DNA from: Adiantum capillus-veneris
Taxonomy: Eukaryota; Streptophyta; Polypodiopsida; Polypodiales; Pteridaceae
Assembly (NCBI GenBank): GCA_014529385.2
Contig: CM043960.1
Span: forward strand, 31,109,396-31,173,395
DNA: 64,000 bases
Direction: 5' to 3'
Position 1 is the first letter of the stretch, and each line of letters starts with the position of its first letter. Under the pieces are notes generated by a model, which had not been told where the DNA came from, ran no database searches, and saw only the letters and a program-made list of their open reading frames with translations. Made by a program: the position numbers and the translations under genes. This document shows positions 35,000-46,541 of the stretch, one piece after another.

Positions 35000-35888
35000 A
35001 ACCTTCCACTGAATCCAAGATCTGATCGATGAATGGAAGAGGATATGGGTTCTTCTTAGTGGCTGCGTTTAAGGGTTTAAAATCTACACAAATTCTCCAC
35101 TTTCCATCCTTCTTTGGACTGACCACTACTAGACTCATCCATTCTGTGGTCTCTACTGGAACTATGAACCCCGCCTTCAATAACTTGTCCACCTCTACCC
35201 GCAAGGATTCCATTTTCTCTTGACCCATCCTTCTTAGCCTTTGCCGCACTGGCTTAGCACCTTCTTTCAGCTCTATATGCATCTCTTCGCCCTTGAACCC
35301 TCTGATCTCTTCATATGAAGTAATGAACAAATCAGGAAAACTAGCCAGCATGTGCAAATATATATCCTTCTCCATAGCTGAGAGGTCTCCACTGATCATT
35401 TGTGTCAACAATTCCTGCTTCTTTGACAACTCAACCTTGGTTTGCATCAGCCCTTCAATCACTTCATAAGGACCTTCACTTTCATCTTCAACCTCATTCG
35501 CAAATGAAACTAAACCAAACTCCTGTATTTCTTTGTCCATCAAAAGAAATGCAACATCAGCATCCTCATCACTGCTGGTAGTACTATCACTGTCCTCATC
35601 TGTCACCGTGGAAGAGTCTTCATCACTAGACTCATACTCATCTTCATAAAGCTCCTCTAATTGTTTCCTTGTGTCCATATTATAAAGCTTCTTGGTACCT
35701 TTCTTTCCATAGAGGCTAATCGTACCATGTCGCCAATCTTGAACAGCTCCCACTGCACGTAACCATGGTCTGCCCAGTATAATAGGATATGCTCCCAACC
35801 CTGCTGGCATCACATGAAAATCCACCACTGCCTTTGCATCATATACTTCCACTTCTAAGCTCTTTACAACACCCAAACATTTTACTTT
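34935..35888 (-). pseudogene. Tat-2 protease C-half and reverse transcriptase N-half
   Basis: It reads through DFHVMPAGLGAYPIILGRPW (the end of the aspartic protease), an acidic linker (YEDEYESSDEDSSTVTDED), then RRMGQEKMESLRVEVDKLL, GFIVPVETTEWMS and WRICVDFKPLNAATKKNPYP of the reverse transcriptase. A frameshift near 34985 moves the rest into the frame of 34999-34163. A TAG at 35889-35891 separates it from the protease start. Confidence 0.88.
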
Positions 35889-36533
35889 CTAATGGTTTGC
35901 CAATCTGATCCGGAAACTTGACACCCCAGACACTGTAAGACCCATCTTCTCAATGCATGAGTGTGTAATGACACATATTTGGGCTCCACCATCCACATAA
36001 CCTTGTCCCAAATTTTTCCTTTTATGCCACACATCTACTATTGGGCAAATGTCTGGTAGCTCATCCATTGCCAACACCTTCACTGAACCTCTCTCTGGCT
36101 CTTTCTCCATTGGGTTAACCATCCTCTTCCACTGTCGCTTTAGCTTAGGAACCATCTCTATAAGTTGCCCAAAAGTAACATCTGCCTTCCTACTTGTCAG
36201 ATCCTCCTTCAAGTCATAGCTTAATTGCCCATCCCCTAGTAGAAAATCTGAAACATGAAACTTTCGACGAGCTCCCATTTTCCTCTTGGCCTTGACATCC
36301 TCACCTTCATGACTCTTTCCCTTCTTCTTACTAGGACCTGGGGCACTTCTTCCTTCCTTGTCCTCTTTCGTCCTCTTCCCAATAGGCATCACTAATGTAT
36401 CCTCTAGCTTTGATGCCTTCTCTAAGGTAACCACACTTAACACTTTTGTCTTTCCCTTTTCGTCCTGGGTTAATCCACTGGTTCCTTCATCTCCCTTAAT
36501 TTCGATGCCATAATCATGCGACCTAGTTAGCAC
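35889..36533 (-). pseudogene. Tat-2 gag-pol linker and protease N-half
   Basis: A basic, charged linker (KGKSHEGEDVKAKRKMG) leads to the protease active-site segment GYVDGGAQICVITHSC, with DGG in place of D-S/T-G, as is common in Tat elements. It is in frame with both neighbours but separated by TAG codons at 36534-36536 and 35889-35891. The first of these lies between gag and protease, where a programmed readthrough could be natural. Confidence 0.82.
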
Positions 36534-37446
36534 CTATTTTGGCAATGGATACATGTCTCCCCCCATCCTTGGTGGCTTATCACATTGCGGGCTGATGTGA
36601 CCCAACTCTCCACAATTGTAACATGTGGGTGTCTGCCTCCAAAACCTACCATTGCTTTGTCCAACACCATTTCTAGGCCTTTCTTCACCTCCTGGCTGAT
36701 TTGCAAACCTCCCTCGACCTCGATTATTTCCCACTTGACCTAGCATGTTTAGGCTGAGATTCTTCATTAAATCTACCATTTGCCTCATGTCTTGCCTTAG
36801 CCCATCATCTTGCACTGTTGTAGAGATCACTGTTGGCATAACCTGAGTAGTAACAGGAACCACTGGTTCGTGATGAACCCCTGGCATGCGACCTTGTAAA
36901 GAGTCCATAGGCTGAAATTCAGACCTCATTGGCAAAGACTCCACCCCTAACTGGCTCATTTTCTTCAGCTTCCACTCTTTTTTCCTTGCTACCTCTAGTG
37001 CATCTTCATATGTCCTAGGCTTCTTTAGCTCCACTCTCCAGTGTATATTCTCCCAAAGACCAGCCAAGAACCTGTCCTTCTTCATCATGTCAGGCGGGGA
37101 TACCTGTGGTTCTAAGGCCTTGCACATTTTCTCCCATGCCAATGAAAACTTACTTATGTACGCATCTACTGGCTCACCTTCCTTTTGCACCAAAGCCTGT
37201 ACTTCTTGCCACACTTTGTCAGGATCTTCTATCTTCACAAACTCCACTTCCAATCCATGCCTTAGATTGTCCCAACTCAATCTTACAAGTGGATCAGCCA
37301 CACGCAACTCCTCTTCAAATGTTTTGGACCAGACTCGTGCATCACTCTTCAAACAAATTTGGAGAAGACGTAACATCTACGCAGGGTCATGAATCTTCCA
37401 CATCTTCATCACTTCTTCCATGAAACTCCGGATAAGAGAAAGCCAT
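36534..37446 (-). pseudogene. Tat-2 gag with CCHC zinc knuckle
   Basis: The main frame (from 37376) has WDNLRHGLEVEF, VQKEGEPVDAYISKFSLAWE, DRFLAGLWENIHWRVELKK and a complete CYNCGELGHISPQCDKP knuckle near 36580-36625. The likely start is upstream at 37446 (MAFSYPEFHGRSDEDVED, typical gag opening), in another frame, with the change near 37390. A TAG also precedes 37376. The protein packages element RNA. Confidence 0.85.
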
Positions 37447-38502
37447 GGCTACCCAAGTTATAATGCTTTGAGAACCCCTTCGAACACACGTGCAAGAACC
37501 CAAAACTTTTCACTACCCAATCCCCAGAAACTTCAATAGAGCTCAGCTTTAGATAAGGAAAAACACATGCACATCAAATGAGTTTTCATAGTTAATCATC
37601 GGAATGACAACAAGCAAAGGACATTCCAGGATCTCTCTCAATCTTCTTGGCCCAAATATAAATACTATGCGCTGCTGGAAAAAGATCTTCCTAGACACAT
37701 GAACATTAATCTGGATTCTTTGAGTTAAATGAAAAGGAGTGAACTGAGGGCCATTTTGATCATCCATTAAAGCCAACCATGAAGCTCCCAAGAAGGCACA
37801 CCTGACTTATCCTCTGATTTTTGTCCAAATTTCAGCAGCATAACAACATAAATGGCTCAAAATACCAAAAAACCAGCCATCATAACTTGGGAAAATTTTG
37901 GCAGAGTTTCCCCAGAAGTAGAGCAGTGTGAACCCAAAATATAGATTGTCTATGTATGCATAAACTGCCAACAATAGAACCCGAGCATCAATTAGGAACC
38001 ACTAGTACATACCCTATGGCGAGGTCACGAAAAGGGTGCTCCAGCTACCTGTATCACCGAAAGGATCTCCACATTTGAGAATCCCCCGGCTCAATAAAAA
38101 ACTCACACTATCGACCCTCACATGAAGGCTAATGCAAATCGCGTATAATCAAGTCTCAGAAATGACTATCTTCCAGACCAAGTCTCAGAAATGGCTGGGA
38201 CTACCAAATACAACCAAGTATGGCTCCACAAATGCATACAATGGCAGTTTCCACAAGTAACGTACAATCCAGCAGACAATGCGCTCAAACAGGCGCTAAA
38301 TGATGCATACCCACAACAACTACAAGTGACACCACTGCTAGTATATCACTGTACTCCAGCTACCTGTACCTATGTGAATCACCTGTACCTGTACCTATCC
38401 CTCTAACCTGTAACCTGTAATCCCCAATCTCGAAGCTCGAAGCTCGAAGCTCGAAGCAGAAGGTACTCGAAGAAGATCCTCCGTGGGGGCGCCAAAAGAA
38501 AG
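37447..38502 (-). other. Tat-2 5' leader with primer-binding site
   Basis: No gene is seen. Near the LTR, TGGCGCCCCCACGG (minus strand, 38481-38494) is the probable primer-binding site, eight bases from the LTR end. TGGCGCC starts are typical of Tat/Athila sites. A short AGCTCGA repeat lies at about 38434-38458. Confidence 0.65.
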
Positions 38503-39607
38503 TGAGCGGGATGGAAACACACACAACACCTCTATAATGACCCGACACACACTCTTGGGATGATACACACACACATTATGGGGCACCACTCGGCTTACAC
38601 AACCAACCTGGCCGAGACAGGAAACACACAGACGGAGTGAGAAGAGAGAGATTTCCCACTTGCCCACTCAAAACTCACACACACACTCTCAATTCAGCTC
38701 AAAGGAGGCAATTTTCTGTGTTTTAGACTCAATGAAGCTCAGCCCAACACCAATAGGGCAAATAGTTTACATAGTATTGAGGAAATACACGAGATACAAC
38801 CATAAAGTTAAGCAGAGGCTTCACTCACCGGAGAAGATTACACAGAAAAACAGAAGAAAATCTATGAGGAATTTGGCAAAATGAACAGCGCCATTGCGTC
38901 TGGAACGCCCAAAAACCCCACCCTACAATGTCACAGTGCTCAAATCCGACCTCGGACGAGCAGTTTAGGGCCAAAAAATGCTCCAAAAACAGCAAAAACA
39001 CACTTGCGATTGTTCCTCCTCTCTTCTCCACGTTTTTTCTGGTCTTCTCTCAGTTTTTTCAGTTCCCACACTTAGCTTTATTAGTTGGACACCCGTGGCC
39101 TTTTAGATGACCTCAAACGGACCCCGAACAGGCCAAAAACTGACCTCGCAGTGCATAGCTGTCACCTTTTTGCATCATCCGCACACTTGGCACTCAGTTT
39201 TTCCAAATAATGCATCCCACAACCACGTGAAGTGGCCCCAAAAAGTGGTCCTCATGGTGACCTTTCTGCATAAGTATCACAAGAAAACACCCACGTCGTG
39301 TCCATACTTCTCCGCGTGCAAGTATTGACCCCGTTCGACCTCCTGACGCACCTGCTTACCTGATGTGGTCGGCCCGCAGATAGCTTCCTCGAGAAGTTTT
39401 ACGCGCTACCAACTCCTCCTTATTGTAGAAAAAACACACTGGTACTGATAATAGTGAAAATCGTTGCACTATGTACACCCTGTCCTACCTGTACACACGT
39501 GGGCCCACGTAACCACCTAGCTATGGAAATTGGGCAATCCTTTATTTGATGCACCATGCATGTGTATGTACATATGCGCAATCCCTTGCTCCAAAAAACT
39601 CCTGACA
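38503..39607 (-). repeat. Tat-2 5' LTR
   Basis: TGAGCGGGATGG...TCCTGACA, collinear with 30977-32103 with small indels. Confidence 0.92.
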
Positions 39608-39749
39608 ACGTAAATCTAACTAAAAATAAACCTGAATCTAATATAATTTAACTTAAATAAACCTAAATCTAATTTAACGTAAGTCTACATCTAACCTAAT
39701 CTTTAACGTCTTTTGGGATAGTTTCCTACGATGTTAAAACTCTCTTCTT

Positions 39750-39755
<6 letters not shown>
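39608..39755. repeat. AT-rich minisatellite resumption and SINE-like 3' tail
   Basis: ACGTAAATCTAAC-type repeats continue from 30974 across the Tat insertion; then CTTTTGGGATAGTTTCCTACGATG, the tail of a SINE-like unit, and a GT tract at about 39756-39787. Confidence 0.7.
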
Positions 39756-39787
<32 letters not shown>

Positions 39788-39790
<3 letters not shown>

Positions 39791-39957
39791 ATAAAAAAGA
39801 AAAATGGTATAACCTTTTTATCACCCAAGTGTGGTAGATTGGTTATGCCATTTTCCTCTTGAATAACAGGTCTTGAGTTCAACTCCTCGTCGGCTAGATC
39901 TTTAGGTCTCTTTAATTAGTTTCCTACGATGTTAAATTAAACTCTCTTCTTCTCGGG
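39788..39957 (+). repeat. tRNA-derived SINE-like unit 1
   Basis: GTGGTAGATTGG (39831-39842) resembles a Pol III A box and GAGTTCAACTCC (39875-39886) a B box, 33 bp apart as in tRNA genes. It is followed by a tail TTTCCTACGATGTTAAA and a CT/GT tract. Partial copies lie at 16490 and 30745. Confidence 0.6.
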
Positions 39958-39980
39958 TGTGTGTGTGTGGGTGTGTGTGT

Positions 39981-40165
39981 ATGCCAATAAAAAAAGGAGA
40001 AAATGGTATAACTTTTCTATCACCGAAGTGTGATAGATTGGTTATGCCATTTCCCTCATGAATAACAAGTCTTGAGTTCAACTCTTGTCGAGACTAGATC
40101 TTTAAGGTCTCTTGGGATAGTTTCCTACGATGTTAAGACTCTCTTCTTCTTCTTCTTCTTCTTCT
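39981..40165 (+). repeat. tRNA-derived SINE-like unit 2
   Basis: A tandem second copy: GTGTGATAGATTGGTTATGCC (A-box region) and GTCTTGAGTTCAACTC (B box), then the same tail and a (TTC)n/(CT)n run. Confidence 0.6.
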
Positions 40166-40324
40166 CTCTCTCTCTCTCTCTCTCTCTCAATGTGTGTGTG
40201 CATTCTTTGTTTATGCATGTGTGTGCGTTTTTGGTTTATGCATGCTCTCTCTTTTTTCCTCTCTCAATGTGTGTGTGCATTCTTTGTTTATGCATGTGTG
40301 TGTGCGTTTTTTGTTTATGCTTGT

Positions 40325-40384
<60 letters not shown>

Positions 40385-40575
40385 AAACACAATGTGTGTG
40401 TGTGTGAGAGAGAGAGAGAGGGAGAGAGAAAGAGGGGAAGGGAACATGAGAGTGAGGAGAGGGAAGGATCATACCTGGCTCTCCTTCCTCTCCTCGTGTG
40501 TGTGTGTGTGTGTGTGTGTGGAGAAGAAAGAGAGAGAGAGGGAGAGAGCGCGTTACCTTGCTTGCTTGAGCGCGC
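40140..40575. repeat. Compound CT / GT / GA microsatellite
   Basis: Runs of TTC, CT, GT, CT (40329-40382), GA and GT, with two copies of an ATTCTTTGTTTATGCATG unit. Long ORFs here are repeat artefacts. Confidence 0.9.
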
Positions 40576-40619
40576 ACCAAAAACTCAGATCTGAGATCTG
40601 AGTTTTCGGACGCTCTGGA

Positions 40620-40758
40620 TTATTTTTTAGCCCTGGCGGTGTCGCTATAGGCGTCACTATGTTACAAGTAACATAGCGACATCTATAGCGACGCCGTGGT
40701 TTTTCACGTTTGAGCGTCGCACTACAAGCGTCGCTACTATTAAGTACCTCTTGTAGTG
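40620..40758. repeat. CACTA right terminus and subterminal repeats
   Basis: Repeats of GCGTCGCTA and TAGCGAC lead to TACCTCTTGTAGTG at 40758, the inverse of CACTACAAGAGGT. Confidence 0.88.
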
Positions 40759-41523
40759 TGAAAGGATACTAAAGGTTGATTTTACAACCTTTCATACCTT
40801 TATCTTTGAGTGCAATTGGTTTTCATATGTGTTTAAGAATGATTATCTAACAATAGTTTGATCTCACAAACTATTGAATCATACAATGGGACTAGAGACC
40901 AGACATTGGGTACATAGATACAACAAAACTTTATAAAAAATGTTAGACAAAACGTAGTTAAATGATAGGGATAAGAGTGTACAATTGACAAAATTGAGAT
41001 TAAACAATTTGACACAAGTTGTATCACTTGTGAATATATACAATGATCAAATTTAAGTGTTACAAGGGCTATTTATATATCATAAAAAACATAGCCAAAC
41101 GATCGATGATCTCATGCTATTGTTGTAGTTGTTGTCATAATCCCAAGGAATGAACCTCTTATCTGTCACCATCCAAGAGAAACAAGCACATCAGTACTTG
41201 AATTTACTTGGGAAGACAACGGTGTCAATGACCCTTCCCCTTGTTATCACTGTCAAAAATTACAAAGAAACTAATACCTTACGTAAAGATCAAGTAATCT
41301 TATAAACAATTGATTGAACTTCCATTTGCATAAATTAGAAGCATTTTGTTGAATTCTCAACATATCCAATAACTCACACAAAAATATCCAATAACTAGCA
41401 CCTTATAGGGTGCCAACCTCACATATTTATGTGAAACCATGATTCTTTTTGTAGCACATGCGACATTAAATTCACCCATTTTTACACTTCGACTCTGTTG
41501 TGCTAAATCTAGGTCCTAGAGAA
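40759..41523. other. Unassigned AT-rich spacer
   Basis: No gene or known repeat recognised. It was contiguous with 46354 onward before the copia insertion. Confidence 0.6.
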
Positions 41524-41751
41524 TGTTGGAATTAGGGTTGCAGAGAGACACACACAACTTGGAGAAGACGAAGGAAGCTCAAGGCACACAACAGAGAGTG
41601 TGTTACTTAGTGTGCAATGGAAAGATAGATAGCCCTAGAGTGATGGGCGTATATATAATGCATGTGGGGAAAAACCTCCTAAAGAGGAAAAAAATGCCCC
41701 GGCGGTCCTAGTGTGTTCACACACATCACTACCACATGTATATGGAAACCA
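41524..41751 (-). repeat. Copia 3' LTR
   Basis: TGTTGGAATTAGGG...GGAAACCA; homologous to 46129-46353. The minus-strand AGGGAAGA just inside is the polypurine tract. Confidence 0.87.
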
Positions 41752-41822
41752 ATCTTCCCTAGAGTGATGCGAACGAGAGTTGGAACATGAGTAAAGGGAA
41801 GTGCCATGCCCTGAGGACATGA

Positions 41823-43196
41823 TCAGTCCACAAAGGGGAGCAAGCCCAAAGCTTTGCGGAAAGCTTCCAGCTTCTCACGAGACAATGCCTTTGTGAAAGT
41901 ATCTGCAAGGTTGTCTTGTGTTGGCACATAAGCCAAGCTGATCTCTCCTTCTGAGTGCCTCTCCCTGACATAGTCGTAATGCACCTCAATGTGCTTTGTG
42001 CGAGCATGAAAAACTGGGTTCCTCGCAACTACCAATGCGCTCTGACTGTCAATGTAGATACTGTTGGCAATGTCCTGTCCAACACCCAAATCAACCATAA
42101 GGCATCTGAGCCATACACACTCAACCATAGCTGTAAAGACTGCCCTGTACTCAGCCTCACAACTTGAAGTGGCCACAGTAGGTTGCTTCTTTCTCAACCA
42201 TGATATACATGAAGTGTCATGTAGACTCAACTTCAAACCTGTTTCCATGGGAGTGGCAATAGGTTTGCAATCCTCAAGTCCAAACTTACATAGCAACGTC
42301 TCTATGTAACTTTTCTGACACAAGGGAATACCACCATCACACTGCTTAAACTGTATACCCAAGTAATGATGCAACAACCCCAAATATTTCATATTGAAAG
42401 TAGCATTCAAATCAGCCTTAAATTCAGCAATATGTCTCTCATTTGGTCCAGTGATCAGCAAATCATCGACATAAAGAACCACAATGAGAAATGCATCATC
42501 CTCGCGCATTACATACAATGTGCTTTCTGTTGGACTGTTACGAAAGCCTTGTTTGACCAAATGAGTGTCATCTTTCTCATAGCAAGCATGGGGAGATTTC
42601 TTCAACCCATACAAATCCTTCTTACATCTGCACAGTTTATCCTCTTGTCCTTTTATGAAAAAATAGTGAGGCTACGTTACATAAACTTCCTCAAATATGT
42701 CACCATTGAGGAAAGCAGTAACAATGTCTGATTGATGTACATCCCAACCAAAATGAGTTTCCAATGCACATAGAAAACGCACAGTAGTCATATGACAAGT
42801 GGGAGCAAAAGTCTCTTCATAATCTATGCCTTTGTGTTGTGCATAACCCTTTGCAACAAGTCAAGCCTTATGGCGATCGATCTCACCATCCAGCTTGCGT
42901 TTCAACTTGTAAACCCACTTCGTACCAATGGCCTTTTTGCTAGGAGTCAAATCACATAAAGTCCATGTGTCATTTTCTATAAGTGCATCATATTCTGATT
43001 GCATGGCAGCCATCCAATTTTCTGAATTCTGTGCTTCATCAAAAGACAGAGGCTCCTCAACATCATGTAAGCTAGACACAACCAAAGCATAACAATCTGA
43101 TGCATAAGATGCATTGTGAGAGCCTGAACGAGAATGACTAGACAAGGGTGCATCCAATTTACTGTCACGCAAAGTGTTCACCAGCCATTTTGGCAT
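41823..43196 (-). pseudogene. Copia reverse transcriptase and RNase H (internally deleted)
   Basis: The frame at 43196-42861 holds the start of the polymerase (WMAAMQSEYDALIENDTWTL, AIGTKWVYKLKRKLDGE). Further pieces carry the catalytic YVDDLLITG (near 42454-42474) and MYGLKKSPHACYEK. In 42614-41823 the frame passes straight from GLKLSLHDTS to ISWLRKKQPTVATSSCEAEY, so the last part of the polymerase and the N-terminal half of RNase H are missing in frame. The remainder ends in SLAYVPTQDNLADTFTKAL, typical copia RNase H. Stops lie near 42671 and 42860. Confidence 0.9.
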
Positions 43197-43444
43197 ACCT
43201 CTAGCCTACTCATTTTTAACCCATTCCTCATCAAGTACATCATGCACATCTGCATCAGTAATAGGCTGATCTGTAACATTTTTAGAAACACCCATAGGCT
43301 GTACATTTGCCTCATTGGAACTTACATTCGTATTTTCACCACTGAAAAGAGGCAACAAAGTGTCATAAATGTCCTGTGAGCTTACATTACTGTCTCTAGT
43401 AATGACAGCAAGGGATGAATAGAATCTTCCACAAACACTACATC

Positions 43445-44395
43445 TCATGAAACCAGAATACATTTTGTTTGCGGATGATACAACCTGTAACCTTTTCTTT
43501 CAGCACTATAACCAACAAAAATACATTTGATAGCCTTATCATCCAATTTTCTGCACTGTGTTTGTGGCACCAAAGCATATGCCAAACAGCGAAAAACACG
43601 CATGTGCTCAATAGAAGGCTTTCTATCATGACATGCTTCATATGGAGCAATAGACTCCAAAGATTTCGTAGGACACCTGTTTAGTACATAAGTGGCACAC
43701 ATGATGGCCTCAAGCCAAAAAGAATGCGGCAAAGCTTGACTTTTGACCACACATCGTGACGTTTTTTTCCTCTCAACAACACCATTTTGTTGAGGTGCGT
43801 AAGGCACTATACATTGGTGGTTTATCCCATGACTAGCCAGAAATGCATTGAATTCATGAGACATATACTCCCTCCCTCGATCAGAACGGAGGGTGCCCAT
43901 AGTACATTTCGAGACATTTTCAGCCATAGCCAGAAATTGTTTGAAGCATATAAAAACTTCGGACTTCGCTTTAAGAGGAAATACCCATGCATGCCTGGAG
44001 TAATCATCAATCAAAGTCATGAAGTAAAGGTAATTGCCCAAGGATGGAGTTTGCCTGGGCCCACAAAAATCACTATGCACAAGTTGCAGTCTGCATGTGG
44101 CCCGAACTGAACCATCCTTTGGAAACTTAGAACGCTACATCTTACCCAAAATACAGCCTTCACAAACATGTTTGACAGGTGCTTCAAGAGGCGGCAAAGA
44201 AGCAACCATCTGCAAATGCAGCAAACTGGCAAAATTCAGATGACCAAAACGTGCATGCCAAAGTTTTGCATCTGAAATAGCCCTTGAATCTGCAACAGCA
44301 TTTGCAAAATTTTTTCCGCACTTTTCATACAAAGTGAGCTTATTTAGCCCACGGTACAAAAGGCCTAATGCATTCATCACCAAAACTGATATCAT
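43445..44395 (-). pseudogene. Copia integrase
   Basis: GAG-pre-integrase zinc module LWHARFGHLNFASL with HVCEGCILGK (44395-44135), then the core (44080-43445): MHSDFCGPRQTPS, TLIDDYSRHAWVFPLK, LRSDRGREYMSHEF and YAPQQNGVVERK, giving the DDE residues. A TAG just upstream (minus strand 44134-44136) separates zinc module and core. Between 43444 and 43206 the sequence encodes the variable integrase C-terminal region. Confidence 0.88.
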
Positions 44396-45757
44396 GAACT
44401 ATACATCTGTCATTCACAAATTTGACTACAAGTCCAAGTCTAGCAAGTGCGGATACAGACAAGAGATTCTTCTTGATCCCAGGTACATAAAGTGCATCAA
44501 CAAGTGTGTAAGAACTTCCATTTGCAGCAGTAAGCACAATCTTTCCAAATCCTTGAACCGGATAAGAGGCATTGTTGGCACAAGTGACTGAATTCCCATG
44601 AGGGACAGCCTCGAGAGAGGTGAACAATTCACGATGTGAGGTAATGTGCTTTGTAGCACCACTGTCAAATAACACACATGTGAATCTGCAGCAACTGACA
44701 AGCATGCATCATGGACAGCAGGATTGTATGTGCACTCTCGCTAAAAGCCCATTTTACATCAACATCAGCATCACAGTATCCTTTCACAGAAGACTCAACA
44801 ATGGCTTCATTTGTAGTGGAACCAATATTTTCAGTGGAACCACCCTCTTTCTTCTTAGCCTCTTTGGCCTTCAACTTAGGACACTGCTTGATCAAGTGAT
44901 CATTTGCTTTACAATAATGGCAACGCATCTTCTTTTTGCCCTTATCACCAGAGTTTCCAGATGAATTGCTGCCAGCAATAGAAGCATTAAGAACAGTATT
45001 TTTGCCACTCGCAGCAGAACCATAAGAAGTGACTGCATTGCTGTACCACCTTTTTTCTGAGAAGCAATAAAAGCCTGTTCAATTGCACGCTGCCTAGTCC
45101 TGTTTTTCTGGAAAGTGACTCTTGCAACAGCAATGTGCATAATGCATCAAACTTGATAACTTTTGGATTTCCTTGGGTCATAAGTCTCCAAGTACTAGCA
45201 AAAGTCTGGTAAGAATATGGTAAGGCATCAAGAACAGTCTGCACAAAGGAACTGTCTGAAATGACTTCACCTGCAGAAATAAGTTGGTCATTAATATCCT
45301 TGACACTAGCAAGGAAAGTGTCCATATCATCTTCCTCATGCATAATCTTTGACTCCAAGTCTCTACGCAGCAAAGCAATTTTAGCCTCATTGCGACTTGC
45401 ATAAAGACCAGCCAAAATATCCCAAGCCTATTTCCCGAATGAATGTGAGGAACAATGGTGCGTTTCACAGACAACACAATCAATGCATGAGCCTGCGCAT
45501 CCTTTACATACCAATGAGCTTGTTCTACCGTAGGCAAAACAACTCTAATAGCAGCAATCCTTGCAGCAAGACCTGCAACATCCTCAACATCGCATGCATC
45601 CCCAGAACCAGGACGTACATCAATGCCCTGCACAATATTCTAGACGCCCTTTGACACAAGAACGTGTTGCATCATATAAGCCCACATAGGGTAACCCATC
45701 CAACTTGTCCTCAGCAACAAACATCTTGAACACATCTGTGTTGTTGTTGTCAGCCAT
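44340..45757 (-). pseudogene. Copia gag and protease
   Basis: Gag starts MADNNNTDVFKMF (ATG at 45757) and is broken into several frames (45757-45620, 45633-45178, 45415-44987). It includes DDMDTFLASVKDINDQLISA, LPYSYQTFASTWRLMTQG and a CHYCKANDHLIKQC zinc knuckle near 44895. The protease active site reads VLFDSGATKHITS (about 44670). From 45758 to 46115 is leader with no gene. Confidence 0.85.
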
Positions 45758-46115
45758 GGTAAATGCTGCACCTGATGTGAAAACTGCCCGAAAATAAGAG
45801 AAATGGAGCAGGAACAACATGTTCTATATAGCACAAACCATGGAAGACTGTAAAACACCTGTTATACAGAAAATGACACTGACAAAAATTCTGCACAAAA
45901 ATGATGAAATTGCCTGTGCAGACCTACCTATAGTGGAAACGGAGGCCGAAATGAGCCAGAATCAAAAATCTGAGTAGACCAAGCTTTGTCGAAATCAAAA
46001 ATCAAAAATCAAAATTTGTCGACCTACGAATGCTCACCAAACATCACTGTAAGCGGAGAAAGTGAGCAGGCATGTGCTAGAGCAGCTTACAACTAAGCCC
46101 GGGAGGACGTAACCT

Positions 46116-46127
46116 GCTTTGATACCA
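46116..46127 (-). promoter_or_regulatory. Copia primer-binding site
   Basis: The minus strand reads TGGTATCAAAGC, one mismatch from the tRNA-iMet consensus. Confidence 0.8.
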
Positions 46128-46128
46128 A

Positions 46129-46353
46129 TCATTGGAAGGGTTGCAGAGAGACAGACACAGCTTGGAGAAGACGAAGGAAGCTCAAGGCACACAATAGAGA
46201 GTGTGTTACTTAGTGTGCAATGGAAAGATAGATAGCCCTAGAGTGATGGGCGTATATATAATGCACGGGGGAAAAAACCTCCTAAAGAGGGAAAAAATGC
46301 CCCGGCGCTCCTAGTGTATTCACACACTTCACTACCACATGTATATGGTAACT
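46129..46353 (-). repeat. Copia 5' LTR
   Basis: Starts TCATTGGAAGGG (left end diverged from TGTTGGAA) and ends before GAGAA. Confidence 0.85.
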
Positions 46354-46541
46354 GAGAAGGAAAATCAATCAAAGTGAAAAATGTAGATTTTGATACCAAA
46401 GCCTCAAAGTTTGAGCAAAGTATCATGATCTTAAAGTATCTCTTAATAACATCATTAACTAGATATTCATCTCATAATACATCGTCAAATCACTATGGAT
46501 TCATGATCTAATGCATAATATATCCCAGGATGGTCTTATTC
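46354..46541. other. Flank of copia, possibly remains of a gypsy LTR
   Basis: No gene. It abuts the primer-site-like TGGTATCAAACTCC of the following gypsy fragment, so part of it may be that element's LTR. Confidence 0.4.

Larger units (their letters stand above)
30975..39607 (-). mobile_element. Ty3/gypsy Tat-lineage element (Tat-2), full length
   Basis: Two ~1.1 kb LTRs bracket gag, protease, reverse transcriptase with RNase H, a second archaeal-type RNase H, and integrase without chromodomain. That order is diagnostic of the Tat lineage. ACGT occurs at both outer flanks (4 bp certain, a fifth ambiguous). It sits inside the AT-rich part of CACTA copy C. Confidence 0.92.
41524..46353 (-). 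mobile_element. Ty1/copia element, degenerate
   Basis: Short LTRs (about 228 and 225 bp) flank gag, protease, integrase, reverse transcriptase and RNase H in copia order on the minus strand. GAGAA occurs at 41519-41523 and 46354-46358 as target duplicates. Confidence 0.92.

Noticed and set aside
36534-36536. TAG between gag and protease of Tat-2 as a programmed readthrough signal
   Set aside because: Possible, but other unprogrammed stops and a frameshift in the same element make simple decay equally likely.
40759-41523. Host gene between the CACTA end and the copia element
   Set aside because: Only short AT-rich ORFs without protein-like character; no splice-supported model found.
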